10,936 bases of DNA from Vulcanimicrobiota bacterium (lineage in GTDB: Bacteria; Vulcanimicrobiota; Vulcanimicrobiia; Vulcanimicrobiales; Vulcanimicrobiaceae), in contig JAFAMK010000345.1 of NCBI GenBank assembly GCA_019233415.1, forward strand, positions 1 to 10,936. The letters run 5' to 3'. This document shows positions 1 through 6,771 of this stretch, piece by piece. Every line of letters starts with the position of its first letter. Position 1 is the stretch's first letter. Both the position numbers and the translations under genes were made by a program. Below the pieces are notes generated by a model. The model did no database searches and was not told the origin of the DNA. It worked only from the letters and a program-made list of their open reading frames with translations.

Positions 1-1
1 G

Positions 2-433
2 CGGTACTTCCCGCAGCGCTACGACAAGATGCTGAACGCCGTGCTGCGCGAGATTCGCAGCGCCGGCGGCGACGAGGCGGTCAAGGCGGTCTTCGAGCGG
101 ATCGGCAAACGCTCGGCCGAGAAGCTGAACGCCGACGGCACGAAGCCGCCCGAACAGCGCCTCGCGACGCTAGTCACCGCACTGCGATCGTCCGGCGTCA
201 CCGCCGAGCTGCGCAAGGCCGCCGACGGCACGATCGTGCTGCACGAGCACAACTGCCCCTACGCCTCGGTCGTTGCCGAAAACCCCGAGTGCTGCAGCGC
301 GATCCACACGATCCTCGACTCCGTCGCGCCGGGCAAAGCCGAGCACGTCGAGAGCATCGCAACCGGCGGCGCCGAATGCCGTTTTGAAATCAACGTCGAC
401 CCTTCCGACAGAAAGACCGCAACGCCAGCATGA
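2..433 (+). CDS. sufR: SufR-like iron-sulfur responsive transcriptional regulator, C-terminal part (5' end outside window)
   Basis: The reading frame is open from the first bases, so the gene starts upstream and its DNA-binding helix-turn-helix is not visible. What remains is the C-terminal sensor half, about 143 residues. It has a SufR-type opening (RYFPQRYDKML) and a cysteine-rich end: HNCPYASVVAENPECC, then GGAECRFEI. The cysteine codons begin at 254, 290, 293 and 377, giving a C-x12-C-x27-C arrangement like the iron-sulfur ligands of cyanobacterial and actinobacterial SufR. SufR proteins hold an Fe-S cluster and repress the suf cluster-assembly genes when clusters are plentiful. The gene overlaps the next one by ATGA at 430-433, so the two are probably translationally coupled, and that neighbour is itself an Fe-S scaffold homologue. 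This supports the call. A related DeoR/ArsR-type regulator with another signal is possible. Confidence 0.72.
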   Translation, partial: RYFPQRYDKMLNAVLREIRSAGGDEAVKAVFERIGKRSAEKLNADGTKPPEQRLATLVTALRSSGVTAELRKAADGTIVLHEHNCPYASVVAENPECCSAIHTILDSVAPGKAEHVESIATGGAECRFEINVDPSDRKTATPA

Positions 434-960
434 ATTTCGCCAAGTTCCAGGCGCTCGTCGAGCACCGCACCGGTTTCCGTACGATGGAGAATCCGACGGC
501 GACCGGCGAGTACTTCAGCGACTCGTGTGGCGACCTGTATACGTTCTACCTGAAGGTCGGCCCGGGCGACGTGATCGAGGACGTCTCGTACTTCACGACC
601 GGGTGTGGCTTCGGGACGGCGACCTGCTCGCTGCTCGTCGAGATGGCGACCGGAAAGACAATCGACGAGGCGGTTGCGATCACCGACGCCGACATCGAAG
701 CTGCGCTCGACGGCTATCCGGAGAAGAAGAAGGACTACCCGGAGCGCTCGCGGCTCGCGCTGCAGGCCGCGGTCGAGGACTACCGGGCGAAGCGCGCCTC
801 CGGCTCGGTCACCGACGCAATGCTCGAAGAGGCGCGCGCGACCGTCGCGGCGGCCGCCGCCGCATCGACGCAGCGCGGGACCGGCACGACCGAAGAAGAC
901 GCGAAGGCCGGCCCGAAGGTCATGGACGACGGCGGCATGCTGACGATCAAGCTGCACTGA
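430..960 (+). CDS. NifU/IscU N-terminal-type Fe-S cluster assembly scaffold homologue lacking the third cysteine
   Basis: A 176-residue protein. Residues about 1-118 match the NifU/IscU scaffold fold, which builds Fe-S clusters on three conserved cysteines before passing them to apo-proteins. The first site is present as DSCGD (C33, with D35) and the second as GCGFGTATCSLL (C59). The third site, normally HCS/HCA before the last helix, reads KDYPERSRLALQAAVEDY here; an ungapped alignment puts Y103 at the cysteine position. No cysteine occurs after residue 66. An extra cysteine, C66, lies seven residues after C59. The tail (about 119-176) is a low-complexity Ala/Thr/Glu linker ending in a conserved-looking MDDGGMLTIKLH. 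The ATG overlaps the stop of the SufR-like gene, and the next gene starts four bases after its TGA, so the three likely share a transcript. Family membership is well supported; scaffold activity is uncertain. Confidence 0.8.
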   Translation: MNFAKFQALVEHRTGFRTMENPTATGEYFSDSCGDLYTFYLKVGPGDVIEDVSYFTTGCGFGTATCSLLVEMATGKTIDEAVAITDADIEAALDGYPEKKKDYPERSRLALQAAVEDYRAKRASGSVTDAMLEEARATVAAAAAASTQRGTGTTEEDAKAGPKVMDDGGMLTIKLH

Positions 961-964
961 CGCG

Positions 965-1282
965 ATGCGCACGCTGCTGATCGCACCGCTCGCGGCCGTC
1001 GCACTGCTCGCTGCGGCGCCGAATCCGTCACCCGCACCGCAGTACCTCGACGTCGTGTGCCGCAACACGCCGCTGTACGTGTTCCAGTCGGGGAGCGACC
1101 GCCCGATGCGTGCCCCCACGCCCGACGCGACGATGGGCCAGCGCTTCGGCTACGTCAGCGGACCGCGCACGACGCTCACCGGCTTCGAGTTCTACGAAAC
1201 CAACATCGTGGTCGTCGAGCCCGGTTACTGGCCCAACGCCCACTACTGGATCAGCCGAGACTGCGCCATTCCGTCGCGCTAA
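965..1282 (+). CDS. small secreted protein, function unknown
   Basis: A 105-residue protein with a Sec signal peptide: MRTLLIAPLAAVALLAAAPN, with cleavage likely around residues 18-24. The mature part of about 80 residues has two cysteines (C32 and C100) that could form one disulfide joining its two ends. It also has many aromatic residues and a closing HYWISRDC. The short beta-rich pattern and the ending resemble small bacterial SH3-like domains, but the similarity is too weak for a family call. The ATG lies four bases after the scaffold gene stop and has no clear ribosome binding site, which suggests coupling to upstream translation. At its 3' end it overlaps the convergent YceI gene by four bases. 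I see no catalytic motif. Confidence 0.6.
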   Translation: MRTLLIAPLAAVALLAAAPNPSPAPQYLDVVCRNTPLYVFQSGSDRPMRAPTPDATMGQRFGYVSGPRTTLTGFEFYETNIVVVEPGYWPNAHYWISRDCAIPSR

Positions 1283-1887
1283 TGCGCGGCGGTGGCCTGT
1301 GATGCGACGGCTTCGACGTTGAGCGAGATCGTGACGTCGTTGCCGGCGACGAGTGCGCCGCCGGGCGTGGTGCGGCCCCAGTTCAGGCCCCACTCGCGGC
1401 GGTCGATCGTTCCCGTCGCGCTGTAGCCGATGTGGGTGCGGCCGCGCCCGTCGGCGATGCGGCCCTCTTCCTTGGCGGTCAGCGTCATGGGCTTGGTCAC
1501 GCCGTGAAACGTCAGGTTGCCGGTGACCGTGAACGCCTGCGGCGTCCCGCTGATCTGCGTCGAGACGAACGTCATCGTGGGGTACTTGTCGGTGTCGAAC
1601 CAGTCGGCGGAGCGCAGGTCCTTGTCGCGGTCGGGAGCCTTCGTGTCGAGGTCTTTGACGCTCAGCGTCGCGGTGATCTTGGTCGGCAGGTCGCCGGGGC
1701 CGAGGGTGACCGCGCCGCCTGTCACCGGGATCGCGCCGTGCACGTGCGAGATCGCGAGGTGCGTCACCGTGAACTCCGCCTGCGTGTGGTTCGGGTCGAC
1801 GGTGTAGTCCGCGGCGAGCGCCGGCGCGGCGAGCAGGCCGAACGCGACGGCGGCGAGGGCGGTGAGGCGGCGGATCGGCAACGACAA
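1279..1887 (-). CDS. YceI family periplasmic protein
   Basis: A 202-residue secreted lipocalin-like protein. YceI proteins form a beta barrel that binds long isoprenoid or fatty-acyl chains. Many are periplasmic and some respond to stress or high pH; the ligand here is unknown. Visible signs: a signal peptide MSLPIRRLTALAAVAFGLLA with an ALA-A cleavage site at residue 25, then the typical mature start DYTVDPNHTQAEFTVTHL, the KYPTMTFVS segment, GNLTFHGVTKPMTLTA, and the WGLNWG stretch near the end. I chose the TTG at 1887 because GGAGGT sits four bases upstream and the signal peptide starts there; a second TTG two codons later is possible. A longer frame upstream would run into the divergent gene and has no secretion logic. 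It overlaps the preceding plus-strand gene tail to tail at 1279-1282. Confidence 0.9.
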   Translation of the reverse strand: MSLPIRRLTALAAVAFGLLAAPALAADYTVDPNHTQAEFTVTHLAISHVHGAIPVTGGAVTLGPGDLPTKITATLSVKDLDTKAPDRDKDLRSADWFDTDKYPTMTFVSTQISGTPQAFTVTGNLTFHGVTKPMTLTAKEEGRIADGRGRTHIGYSATGTIDRREWGLNWGRTTPGGALVAGNDVTISLNVEAVASQATAAH

Positions 1888-1954
1888 GAGGACCTCCGGG
1901 AAAATACGCAGTTCGACGATGGTAGGCCGGAACTCTGAGAGAACTCTGACCGGG
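1888..1954. promoter_or_regulatory. divergent intergenic region between YceI and DUF885 genes, with a 9-base direct repeat
   Basis: This 67-base gap separates two head-to-head secreted-protein genes and must hold or border both promoters. GAACTCTGA occurs twice, at 1930-1938 and 1941-1949, 11 bases apart start to start, which is about one helical turn. An AGTTC at 1910-1914 is the inverted form of the GAACT that opens each repeat. Same-face spacing suits a regulator binding in tandem. I could not recognise convincing -35 and -10 boxes. Confidence 0.35.
1892..1897 (-). promoter_or_regulatory. ribosome binding site of the YceI gene
   Basis: GGAGGT on the minus strand, four bases before the TTG at 1887. 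It is one of the clearest Shine-Dalgarno sites in the window and decides the YceI start in favour of a short form beginning at the signal peptide. Confidence 0.7.
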
Positions 1955-3763
1955 ATGGATACGTTCCCACGTGGCCTAGCGCTCCTCATGCTGGGCGCCC
2001 TGCTCGGTGCGTCCCCCGAACCCTCCTCGCTGCCGTCGCCCGCGGGAACGTCCCCGCAGCCGGCCGGCGCCTCGGCGGCTTCCGCCAAGCAGGGGAATCC
2101 GAACGCCGCGTACGCGGCGCTGGCGAAAGCCTACTTCGCCGACACGTTCCGGGCGCAGCCGGCCTACGCGTCGTTCGTCGGCGTTCACACCTACGACGCG
2201 CAGCTCGGCTCGTACGCCGCGGCGGACTATGCGGCGCAGCTCGCACGCGACGAGGCCTATCTCGACAAGCTCGCGATGATCGACCCGGCGACGCTTTCGC
2301 CGCGGGTCGCGCTCGACCGCCGGATGCTGGAGAACGCGCTGCGCGACGACGTGCTGCTGAACGGGACGATGGCGCTCTGGCGCCACCAGCCGGACGGCTA
2401 CGTGCAGACCGCCAGCGGCGCGGTCTTCCTGCTGATCTCGCGCAACTTCGCGCCGCCCGCGATTCGGCTGCGCTCCGTGATCGCGCGCGAGGAGCAGGTA
2501 CCGCGGCTGTTCGCGCAGGCGCGCGCGAACCTGACCGCGGTCGACAAGGACACCGCCGCGATCGCGGCCGACGACGCCGCTGGGACCGCGTCGTTCTTCG
2601 CGACGACCGTCCCGCAGGCGTTCGCCGGCGTCGGTGACGCCGCGACCCGCGCGCGCTTCAAGCGCGCCACGGCGACCGCCACGAAAGCGGCGAGCGACTA
2701 TGCCGCGTACGTCAAGACGCGCTGGGTCGCGCACCCGGTCGGAACGTACGCGATCGGCGCGGCGAACTACAGCGCGCGGCTGAAGTACGAAGAAGGGATC
2801 GACATCCCGCTCGACCAGTACCTCGCGGTCGGCGAGACGGCGCTCGCGCGCACGCACGCGCAGATGGTCGCGGTCGCGAAGCGGATCGACCCGCACGCGA
2901 GCACCGCGGCGGTGATCGCGCGCGTGATGCTGCAGCACCCGACCGCCGCCGGGCTGATCCCCGCCGCGTCGGCCGACCTCGTCAAGCTGCGCGCGTTCGT
3001 CATCGCGCACCACATCATCGACCTGCCGCGCGACGCGAACATCAAGGTGACGCTGACGCCGGAGTTCGAGCGCGCGACGACCGTCGCGTCGATGGACTCA
3101 CCCGGCCCGCTGGAGACCGTCGCGAAACAGGCGTACTACAACGTCACGCCGGTCGACCCGCGCGACCCGCCCAAGGTGCAAGAGCAGTACCTGCAGGCGT
3201 TCAACGACTTCGAGCGCCCGATCATCTCCGCGCACGAAGTCTATCCGGGGCACTTCGTCAACTTCGTCATCGACCGCCACCTGCCGCTGACGCTGACCGA
3301 AAAGCTCGTCCCCGCGACGTCGTTCGTCGAGGGCTGGGCGCACTACGACGAGCAGATGATGGTCGACCAAGGCTGGGGCAACGGCGACCCGCGCGTGCGC
3401 CTGATGCAGCTGAAAGAGGCGATCCTGCGCAACGTTCGCTACGTCGTCGGCGTCAAGCTGCACACGCAGGGGATGACGCTCGCGCAGGCCGAGCAGTTCT
3501 TCATCACGCAGGCGTTCCTGGATCCGGCCGAGGCGCGGATCGAGTCGCGCCGCGGGACGCAGGACGCGACCTACGGCTACTACACGCTCGGCAAGCTCGA
3601 GATTCTCAAGCTGCGCGCGGACTACAAGAAGAAGCTCGGCAAGGCGTTCACGCTGGCGCGCTTCCACCACGATCTGCTGCAGTACGGCGACCCGGCGATT
3701 CCGCTGCTGCGCCCGCTGCTGCTCGGCCGTGCCGACGACGGGAAAATTCTGCCCGACCTCTAG
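1955..3763 (+). CDS. DUF885-family secreted metallopeptidase-like protein
   Basis: A 602-residue protein starting with an N-terminal hydrophobic signal (MDTFPRGLALLMLGALLGAS) and a Pro/Ser/Ala-rich linker to about residue 45, so it is probably exported. The rest matches the DUF885 family (PF05960), predicted zinc metallopeptidases with an all-helical fold. The putative metal motif is HEVYPGH (H427, E428, H433), followed by the third-ligand region FVEGWAHY (E459). The C-terminal hallmark is also present: GYYTLGKLEILKLR, then FHHDLLQYGDPAIPLL from about residue 570. Substrate is unknown; some relatives are annotated as peptidases on sequence alone. I chose ATG 1955 because it opens the signal peptide. 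In-frame starts at 1862 and 1919 would add a charged non-signal leader, and 1862 lies inside the YceI gene. No good ribosome binding site is seen. The stop shares a CTAG with the convergent lipoprotein gene. Confidence 0.87.
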   Translation: MDTFPRGLALLMLGALLGASPEPSSLPSPAGTSPQPAGASAASAKQGNPNAAYAALAKAYFADTFRAQPAYASFVGVHTYDAQLGSYAAADYAAQLARDEAYLDKLAMIDPATLSPRVALDRRMLENALRDDVLLNGTMALWRHQPDGYVQTASGAVFLLISRNFAPPAIRLRSVIAREEQVPRLFAQARANLTAVDKDTAAIAADDAAGTASFFATTVPQAFAGVGDAATRARFKRATATATKAASDYAAYVKTRWVAHPVGTYAIGAANYSARLKYEEGIDIPLDQYLAVGETALARTHAQMVAVAKRIDPHASTAAVIARVMLQHPTAAGLIPAASADLVKLRAFVIAHHIIDLPRDANIKVTLTPEFERATTVASMDSPGPLETVAKQAYYNVTPVDPRDPPKVQEQYLQAFNDFERPIISAHEVYPGHFVNFVIDRHLPLTLTEKLVPATSFVEGWAHYDEQMMVDQGWGNGDPRVRLMQLKEAILRNVRYVVGVKLHTQGMTLAQAEQFFITQAFLDPAEARIESRRGTQDATYGYYTLGKLEILKLRADYKKKLGKAFTLARFHHDLLQYGDPAIPLLRPLLLGRADDGKILPDL

Positions 3764-4914
3764 TCGCCGACCATGCTGCCCCAGATCGTCTCGCTGCTGC
3801 CGTCGGCGTAGCTGATGGTGCCGTTCCCGCCGGCGTCGACGGTCGCGGTGCCGATCGACACCGGGTTCGTCGTGCCCTCGACGATCGTCACCGTCAGGCC
3901 GGTCGATGCGAGCGTGCCGGTGACCTGGTAGTTGTAGAGCACGTCGGTCATCGTGAACGTCCCGGTCCCCGTCGTGCCGGCCTTGGTGAAGCCGAAGCTG
4001 CCGGTCGAGCTGTTGAAGCCGGCCGCGCCGGTGACGCTCCAGATACCGCTGATCTCCGAGATCGAGAGCGACCCGATGTAGAACGTCTCGACGATCGAGT
4101 TGGTCGCGTTCCCACCGCCCGTCGAGCCGGTGATCGTCTCGGTGAACGCCTCGCCGGTGTTGGTGGCGGTCGACGCGGTGCCACCCGTGAGCGTGCTCGC
4201 CGCCGTTCCGTTGTGCGCGACGTAGCAAGTCATCGTCTGCGCGTTGGGGACGCCGGTGCAGTTCGCACCCCACGATGCGATGATGCTCTGGCTCGCGCCG
4301 CTAGCCGGTTTGGTCGTCGATCCGTCGTCTCGCACGTCGACCGTCTCGGTCGCGGTGCTCGCCGATGACGCGGGCGGCGTGTACGTGATCGTCAGATTGT
4401 GAAAGCTGGTGACGTTCCCGCCCTTGTCGTACGTCGTCAGCGTCCCGGTTCCGGGCGTCGAGCTGGTGCCGGCCGGGCCGAACGTGATGACTTCCTCGTT
4501 CTCGAGCGTCACGCACGTCGCTTCGTAGTACAGGTCGGTCGTCGTGATCGTCTGACCGCCGTTGATCGTCACGCTCTGCTTGACGCCGTTGCTGCAGGCG
4601 CCGGTCGCGTTGCCGGCCGCGAGCGCGCGGCGGCCGTGGACGTGCGCGAGGACCATGCGCACGATCGAGGCCGGCGTCGGACCGCCGGAGATCGCGAGCC
4701 CGTTCGACGTCTGCGCGGCGAGGATCGCCGTTTGCACCACCTCGCGGGCCGTGGCGCGGCCGCCGACGGTACCCAGCGCGGGCGTATGGGTGACCGTCCC
4801 GGAGGTCGTGGTCGAGCAGCCTGCAAGGCCGAGCGAAGCGAGGAAAAGCACGGCGGCAGCGCCGGTCGAGGAGCGGGTCCACGTCAACATCGGATGCGGC
4901 GTACGGGCGTCCAC
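3760..4914 (-). CDS. Thr/Ser/Gly-rich lipoprotein, function unknown
   Basis: A 384-residue predicted lipoprotein. The signal region ends in the lipobox LAGC, with the lipidated cysteine at residue 33 counted from the GTG start, followed by STTTSG. The mature part is rich in Thr, Ser, Gly and Ala with alternating beta-type patterns such as GTFTMTDVLYNYQVTGTL, as in extracellular beta-sandwich or beta-solenoid proteins. Four further cysteines (GACSN, EATCVT, ANCTG, MTCYV) could form two disulfides. I recognise no family and no catalytic motif. The GTG at 4914 is preferred because GAGGGG lies seven bases upstream; an ATG at 4890 would give a shorter signal peptide but has no such site. It is the last gene of the minus-strand operon, 13 bases after the metallo-hydrolase stop, so it may be co-expressed with enzymes it has no obvious link to. 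Confidence 0.7.
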   Translation of the reverse strand: MDARTPHPMLTWTRSSTGAAAVLFLASLGLAGCSTTTSGTVTHTPALGTVGGRATAREVVQTAILAAQTSNGLAISGGPTPASIVRMVLAHVHGRRALAAGNATGACSNGVKQSVTINGGQTITTTDLYYEATCVTLENEEVITFGPAGTSSTPGTGTLTTYDKGGNVTSFHNLTITYTPPASSASTATETVDVRDDGSTTKPASGASQSIIASWGANCTGVPNAQTMTCYVAHNGTAASTLTGGTASTATNTGEAFTETITGSTGGGNATNSIVETFYIGSLSISEISGIWSVTGAAGFNSSTGSFGFTKAGTTGTGTFTMTDVLYNYQVTGTLASTGLTVTIVEGTTNPVSIGTATVDAGGNGTISYADGSSETIWGSMVGD

Positions 4915-4921
4915 ACCGCTT

Positions 4922-4927
4922 CCCCTC
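4922..4927 (-). promoter_or_regulatory. ribosome binding site of the lipoprotein gene
   Basis: GAGGGG on the minus strand begins directly after the TGA stop of the upstream hydrolase gene (4928-4930) and lies seven bases before the GTG at 4914. It supports the GTG start over the internal ATG at 4890, and re-initiation on a shared transcript. Confidence 0.55.
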
Positions 4928-5563
4928 TCAGACCAGGTACGGATTCGCGCGCCGTTCCTCGCCGATCGTGGTCGCCGGGCCGTGGCCCGGGACGACGACG
5001 CTGCCGTCGTCGTGGTCGAGCAGCCGCTCGCGGATCGAGCGGACGATGTCGGCCAGCGAGGTTCCCCCCAGGTCCCAGCGCCCGACCGCGCCGCGGAAGA
5101 GCGTGTCGCCGGTGTAGAGTACGGTCCGTCCGCCGGCTTCCAGCGCGAACGAGGTCGAGCCCGGCGTGTGGCCGGGCGTGTGGATGCAGCGCAGCGCGAG
5201 GGCCCCGGCGCGCAGGACGTCGCCGTGGGTGAGGTCGCCGTCGAGCGCGACGACCTCGGGCGGCCGGAGCAGCCCGAGCCACAGCGCCTGCTCGGCCAGC
5301 GTGGCGTAGAGCGGGCGGTCGGCGGGATGTAGGAGCCCTGCCCCGCCGACGCGCTCGCGCAGCGGCCCGAGCGCGCCGATGTGGTCGATGTGCGCGTGCG
5401 TGTGGACGAGGTAGCGCGCGGTGAGCCCGTACGTTTCGAGCCGCTGCGCGATCGCCGGGACCTCGTCGCCGCCGTCGATCACGATCGCCTCGCCGCTCGC
5501 CGGATCGCCGAGGATCGTGCAGTTGCACTGCAGCGCGCCGACCGGAAACGTCTCGGCGATCAT
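4928..5563 (-). CDS. MBL-fold metallo-hydrolase, glyoxalase II-like (YcbL type)
   Basis: A 211-residue single-domain metallo-beta-lactamase-fold hydrolase. It has the full dinuclear metal signature: THAHIDH (H56, H58, D60, H61), GHTPGS (H132), GDTLF (D153) and PGHGP (H194). The short length, the opening of type ETFPVGALQCNCTIL and the GRWDLGG segment after GDTLF fit the YcbL/glyoxalase II group. These enzymes hydrolyse thioesters such as S-lactoylglutathione or related thiol adducts in the cytoplasm. No long C-terminal substrate-binding domain of classical glyoxalase II is present, so the thiol used is open. Its ATG overlaps the flavin reductase stop as ATGA (5560-5563) with no separate ribosome binding site, implying translational coupling within the operon. 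Confidence 0.88.
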   Translation of the reverse strand: MIAETFPVGALQCNCTILGDPASGEAIVIDGGDEVPAIAQRLETYGLTARYLVHTHAHIDHIGALGPLRERVGGAGLLHPADRPLYATLAEQALWLGLLRPPEVVALDGDLTHGDVLRAGALALRCIHTPGHTPGSTSFALEAGGRTVLYTGDTLFRGAVGRWDLGGTSLADIVRSIRERLLDHDDGSVVVPGHGPATTIGEERRANPYLV

Positions 5564-6051
5564 TCGCGCGGCGTGCCGATGCGGAAGTCGCGGTAGGCGC
5601 GGTCGAAGTACCCGAGCGGCTCGCCTTCGCGGTAGCCGACGTCGAGCACGGTCCCGAGGAAGATCGTGTGCGTCGACGCCGTCAGCTCTTCGGAGAGCGA
5701 ACAGTCGGCGTGCGCCAGCGCCCCGTCGAGGATCGGCGCGCCGGTGACGCCGAGGTGATAGGCGACGCCTTCGAAGCGCGAGCGCGGCTCGCCGCCGGCG
5801 AAGCGCTCGGCGAGCGCGCGCTGCTCGAGCGCGAGGATGTTCACGCAGAACAGCTGCGAGGCCGAGATCAACCGGTGCGCGGTGGCGACGCGGTTGACGC
5901 AGACCAGCACCGTCGGCGGCTCGACCGAGACGCTTGCGAACGCGTTCGCGGTGAAGCCGTGGATGCGCCCCTCGTGCGCGGTCGTGACGATCGCGACACC
6001 CGTCGCGAAGCGGCGCATCGCCGCGCGGAACTCGTCAGTCGACGCGGGCAC
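5560..6051 (-). CDS. flavin reductase-like FMN-binding split-barrel protein
   Basis: A 163-residue protein of the flavin reductase domain family (PF01613). Characteristic stretches are FATGVAIVTT near residue 15, HGFTANAFASVSVEPPTVLV at about 31-50, FCVNILALEQRALAERFAG at about 68-86, and a closing PLGYFDRAYRDF. Such proteins reduce FMN or FAD with NAD(P)H, usually to feed a partner monooxygenase, or are small flavin-dependent oxidoreductases. No monooxygenase gene is in the window, so the partner is unknown. The start is GTG at 6051, inside the end of the methyltransferase gene (17-base overlap); the hydrolase gene begins at its stop. Both overlaps point to one polycistronic message. Confidence 0.87.
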   Translation of the reverse strand: MPASTDEFRAAMRRFATGVAIVTTAHEGRIHGFTANAFASVSVEPPTVLVCVNRVATAHRLISASQLFCVNILALEQRALAERFAGGEPRSRFEGVAYHLGVTGAPILDGALAHADCSLSEELTASTHTIFLGTVLDVGYREGEPLGYFDRAYRDFRIGTPRE

Positions 6052-6751
6052 CGATGCCGATTCCGTCGCCGATCGGGACGATCGTGGCGTCGAGATCGGG
6101 ATGGTTCAGGAACGCCTTGTTGAAGGCGCGGATCGCCTTCGTCGACTCGTCGTCGGACGCGCTGGGCGTTTCGGCGGCGCGCCCGGACCACAGCAGGTTG
6201 TCGACGACGACGATCCCCGAGCGCTTGAGCAGCGGGATCACCGCCTCCAAATAATCCTCGTACTGGTGCTTGAGCGCGTCGATGAACACGATGTCGAGGT
6301 TGCGCTGCGGGAACCACTCGAGCACTTCGAGCGCAGGCTGGTTGATGATCTCGATGCGTTCCTCGACGCCGGCCCGGCGAAAGTACGAGACCGCGATCTC
6401 GGTGCGCTCCATGTCGGGATCGATCGACCAGATGCGCCCGGCCGGCGGGAGCGCGAGCGCCATCCAGAGCGTCGAGTAGCCGTAGGCGGTCCCCAGCTCC
6501 ATGATGCGATTGGCCTGCATGCAGTGGACCAGCACCGAGAGGAAGCGTCCGGCGGCCCGGTCGACGATCGGAATCCCTTCCCGTAGCCCGTGCTGTTCGA
6601 GTTCCAGGAGCAGCGGCGACGGCTCTCGGTGGAGCCGCGTGAGATAGGCCAGGTCGCGCACGATAGGTGCTTGTTTGCCGCCCGTCGGAAGCGGGAACCT
6701 GCCGGGGCCGCCAGATGCGCCGTCGAAGCTCCGCCTTACCCACGAAAACAA
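6035..6751 (-). CDS. class I SAM-dependent O-methyltransferase (CCoAOMT/YrrM-like)
   Basis: A 238-residue methyltransferase of the metal-dependent O-methyltransferase family (PF01596/methyltransf_24 type). The SAM-binding motif is IMELGTAYGYST (E85-T94), the acidic residue after strand 2 is in SIDPD (D111), and the catalytic or metal region shows FIDALKHQY (D158) and VVVDNLLWSG (D184, N185). The ending IGDGIGIGARV matches the usual final strand. The family methylates catechols, flavonoids or other small molecules, and the related YrrM/TrmR group modifies tRNA; the substrate cannot be read here. The TTG at 6751 is the best start available, with a weak AGG five bases upstream; a GTG at 6661 would remove the first 30, poorly conserved residues. 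It heads the minus-strand operon and lies 20 bases from the divergent dismutase gene. Confidence 0.85.
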   Translation of the reverse strand: MFSWVRRSFDGASGGPGRFPLPTGGKQAPIVRDLAYLTRLHREPSPLLLELEQHGLREGIPIVDRAAGRFLSVLVHCMQANRIMELGTAYGYSTLWMALALPPAGRIWSIDPDMERTEIAVSYFRRAGVEERIEIINQPALEVLEWFPQRNLDIVFIDALKHQYEDYLEAVIPLLKRSGIVVVDNLLWSGRAAETPSASDDESTKAIRAFNKAFLNHPDLDATIVPIGDGIGIGARVD

Positions 6752-6771
6752 GATTACCTAGGAGGCTTCCG
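6752..6771. promoter_or_regulatory. 20-base divergent gap with back-to-back ribosome binding sites
   Basis: The gap between two TTG starts, 6751 (minus) and 6772 (plus). AGGAGG at 6760-6765 is a strong Shine-Dalgarno site six bases before the dismutase TTG and fixes that start. The CCTAGG palindrome at 6757-6762 supplies an AGG to both strands, so it may also serve the methyltransferase. No space is left for two promoters, so these must lie inside the neighbouring genes. Confidence 0.6.

Noticed and set aside
259..1119. Long open frame antisense to the SufR-like and scaffold genes
   Set aside because: It is rich in Arg, Ala and Gly with no domain pattern, and the plus strand here clearly encodes conserved Fe-S proteins. 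GC-rich DNA often leaves such shadow frames open.
1888..2088. N-terminal extension of the YceI protein
   Set aside because: A GGAGGT and a signal peptide place the start at 1887, and the extension would overlap the divergent gene.
3098..4273. 391-codon minus-strand frame across the end of the DUF885 gene and the lipoprotein gene
   Set aside because: It is full of Arg, Asp, His and Gln repeats typical of out-of-frame GC-rich DNA, and it overlaps two better-supported genes.
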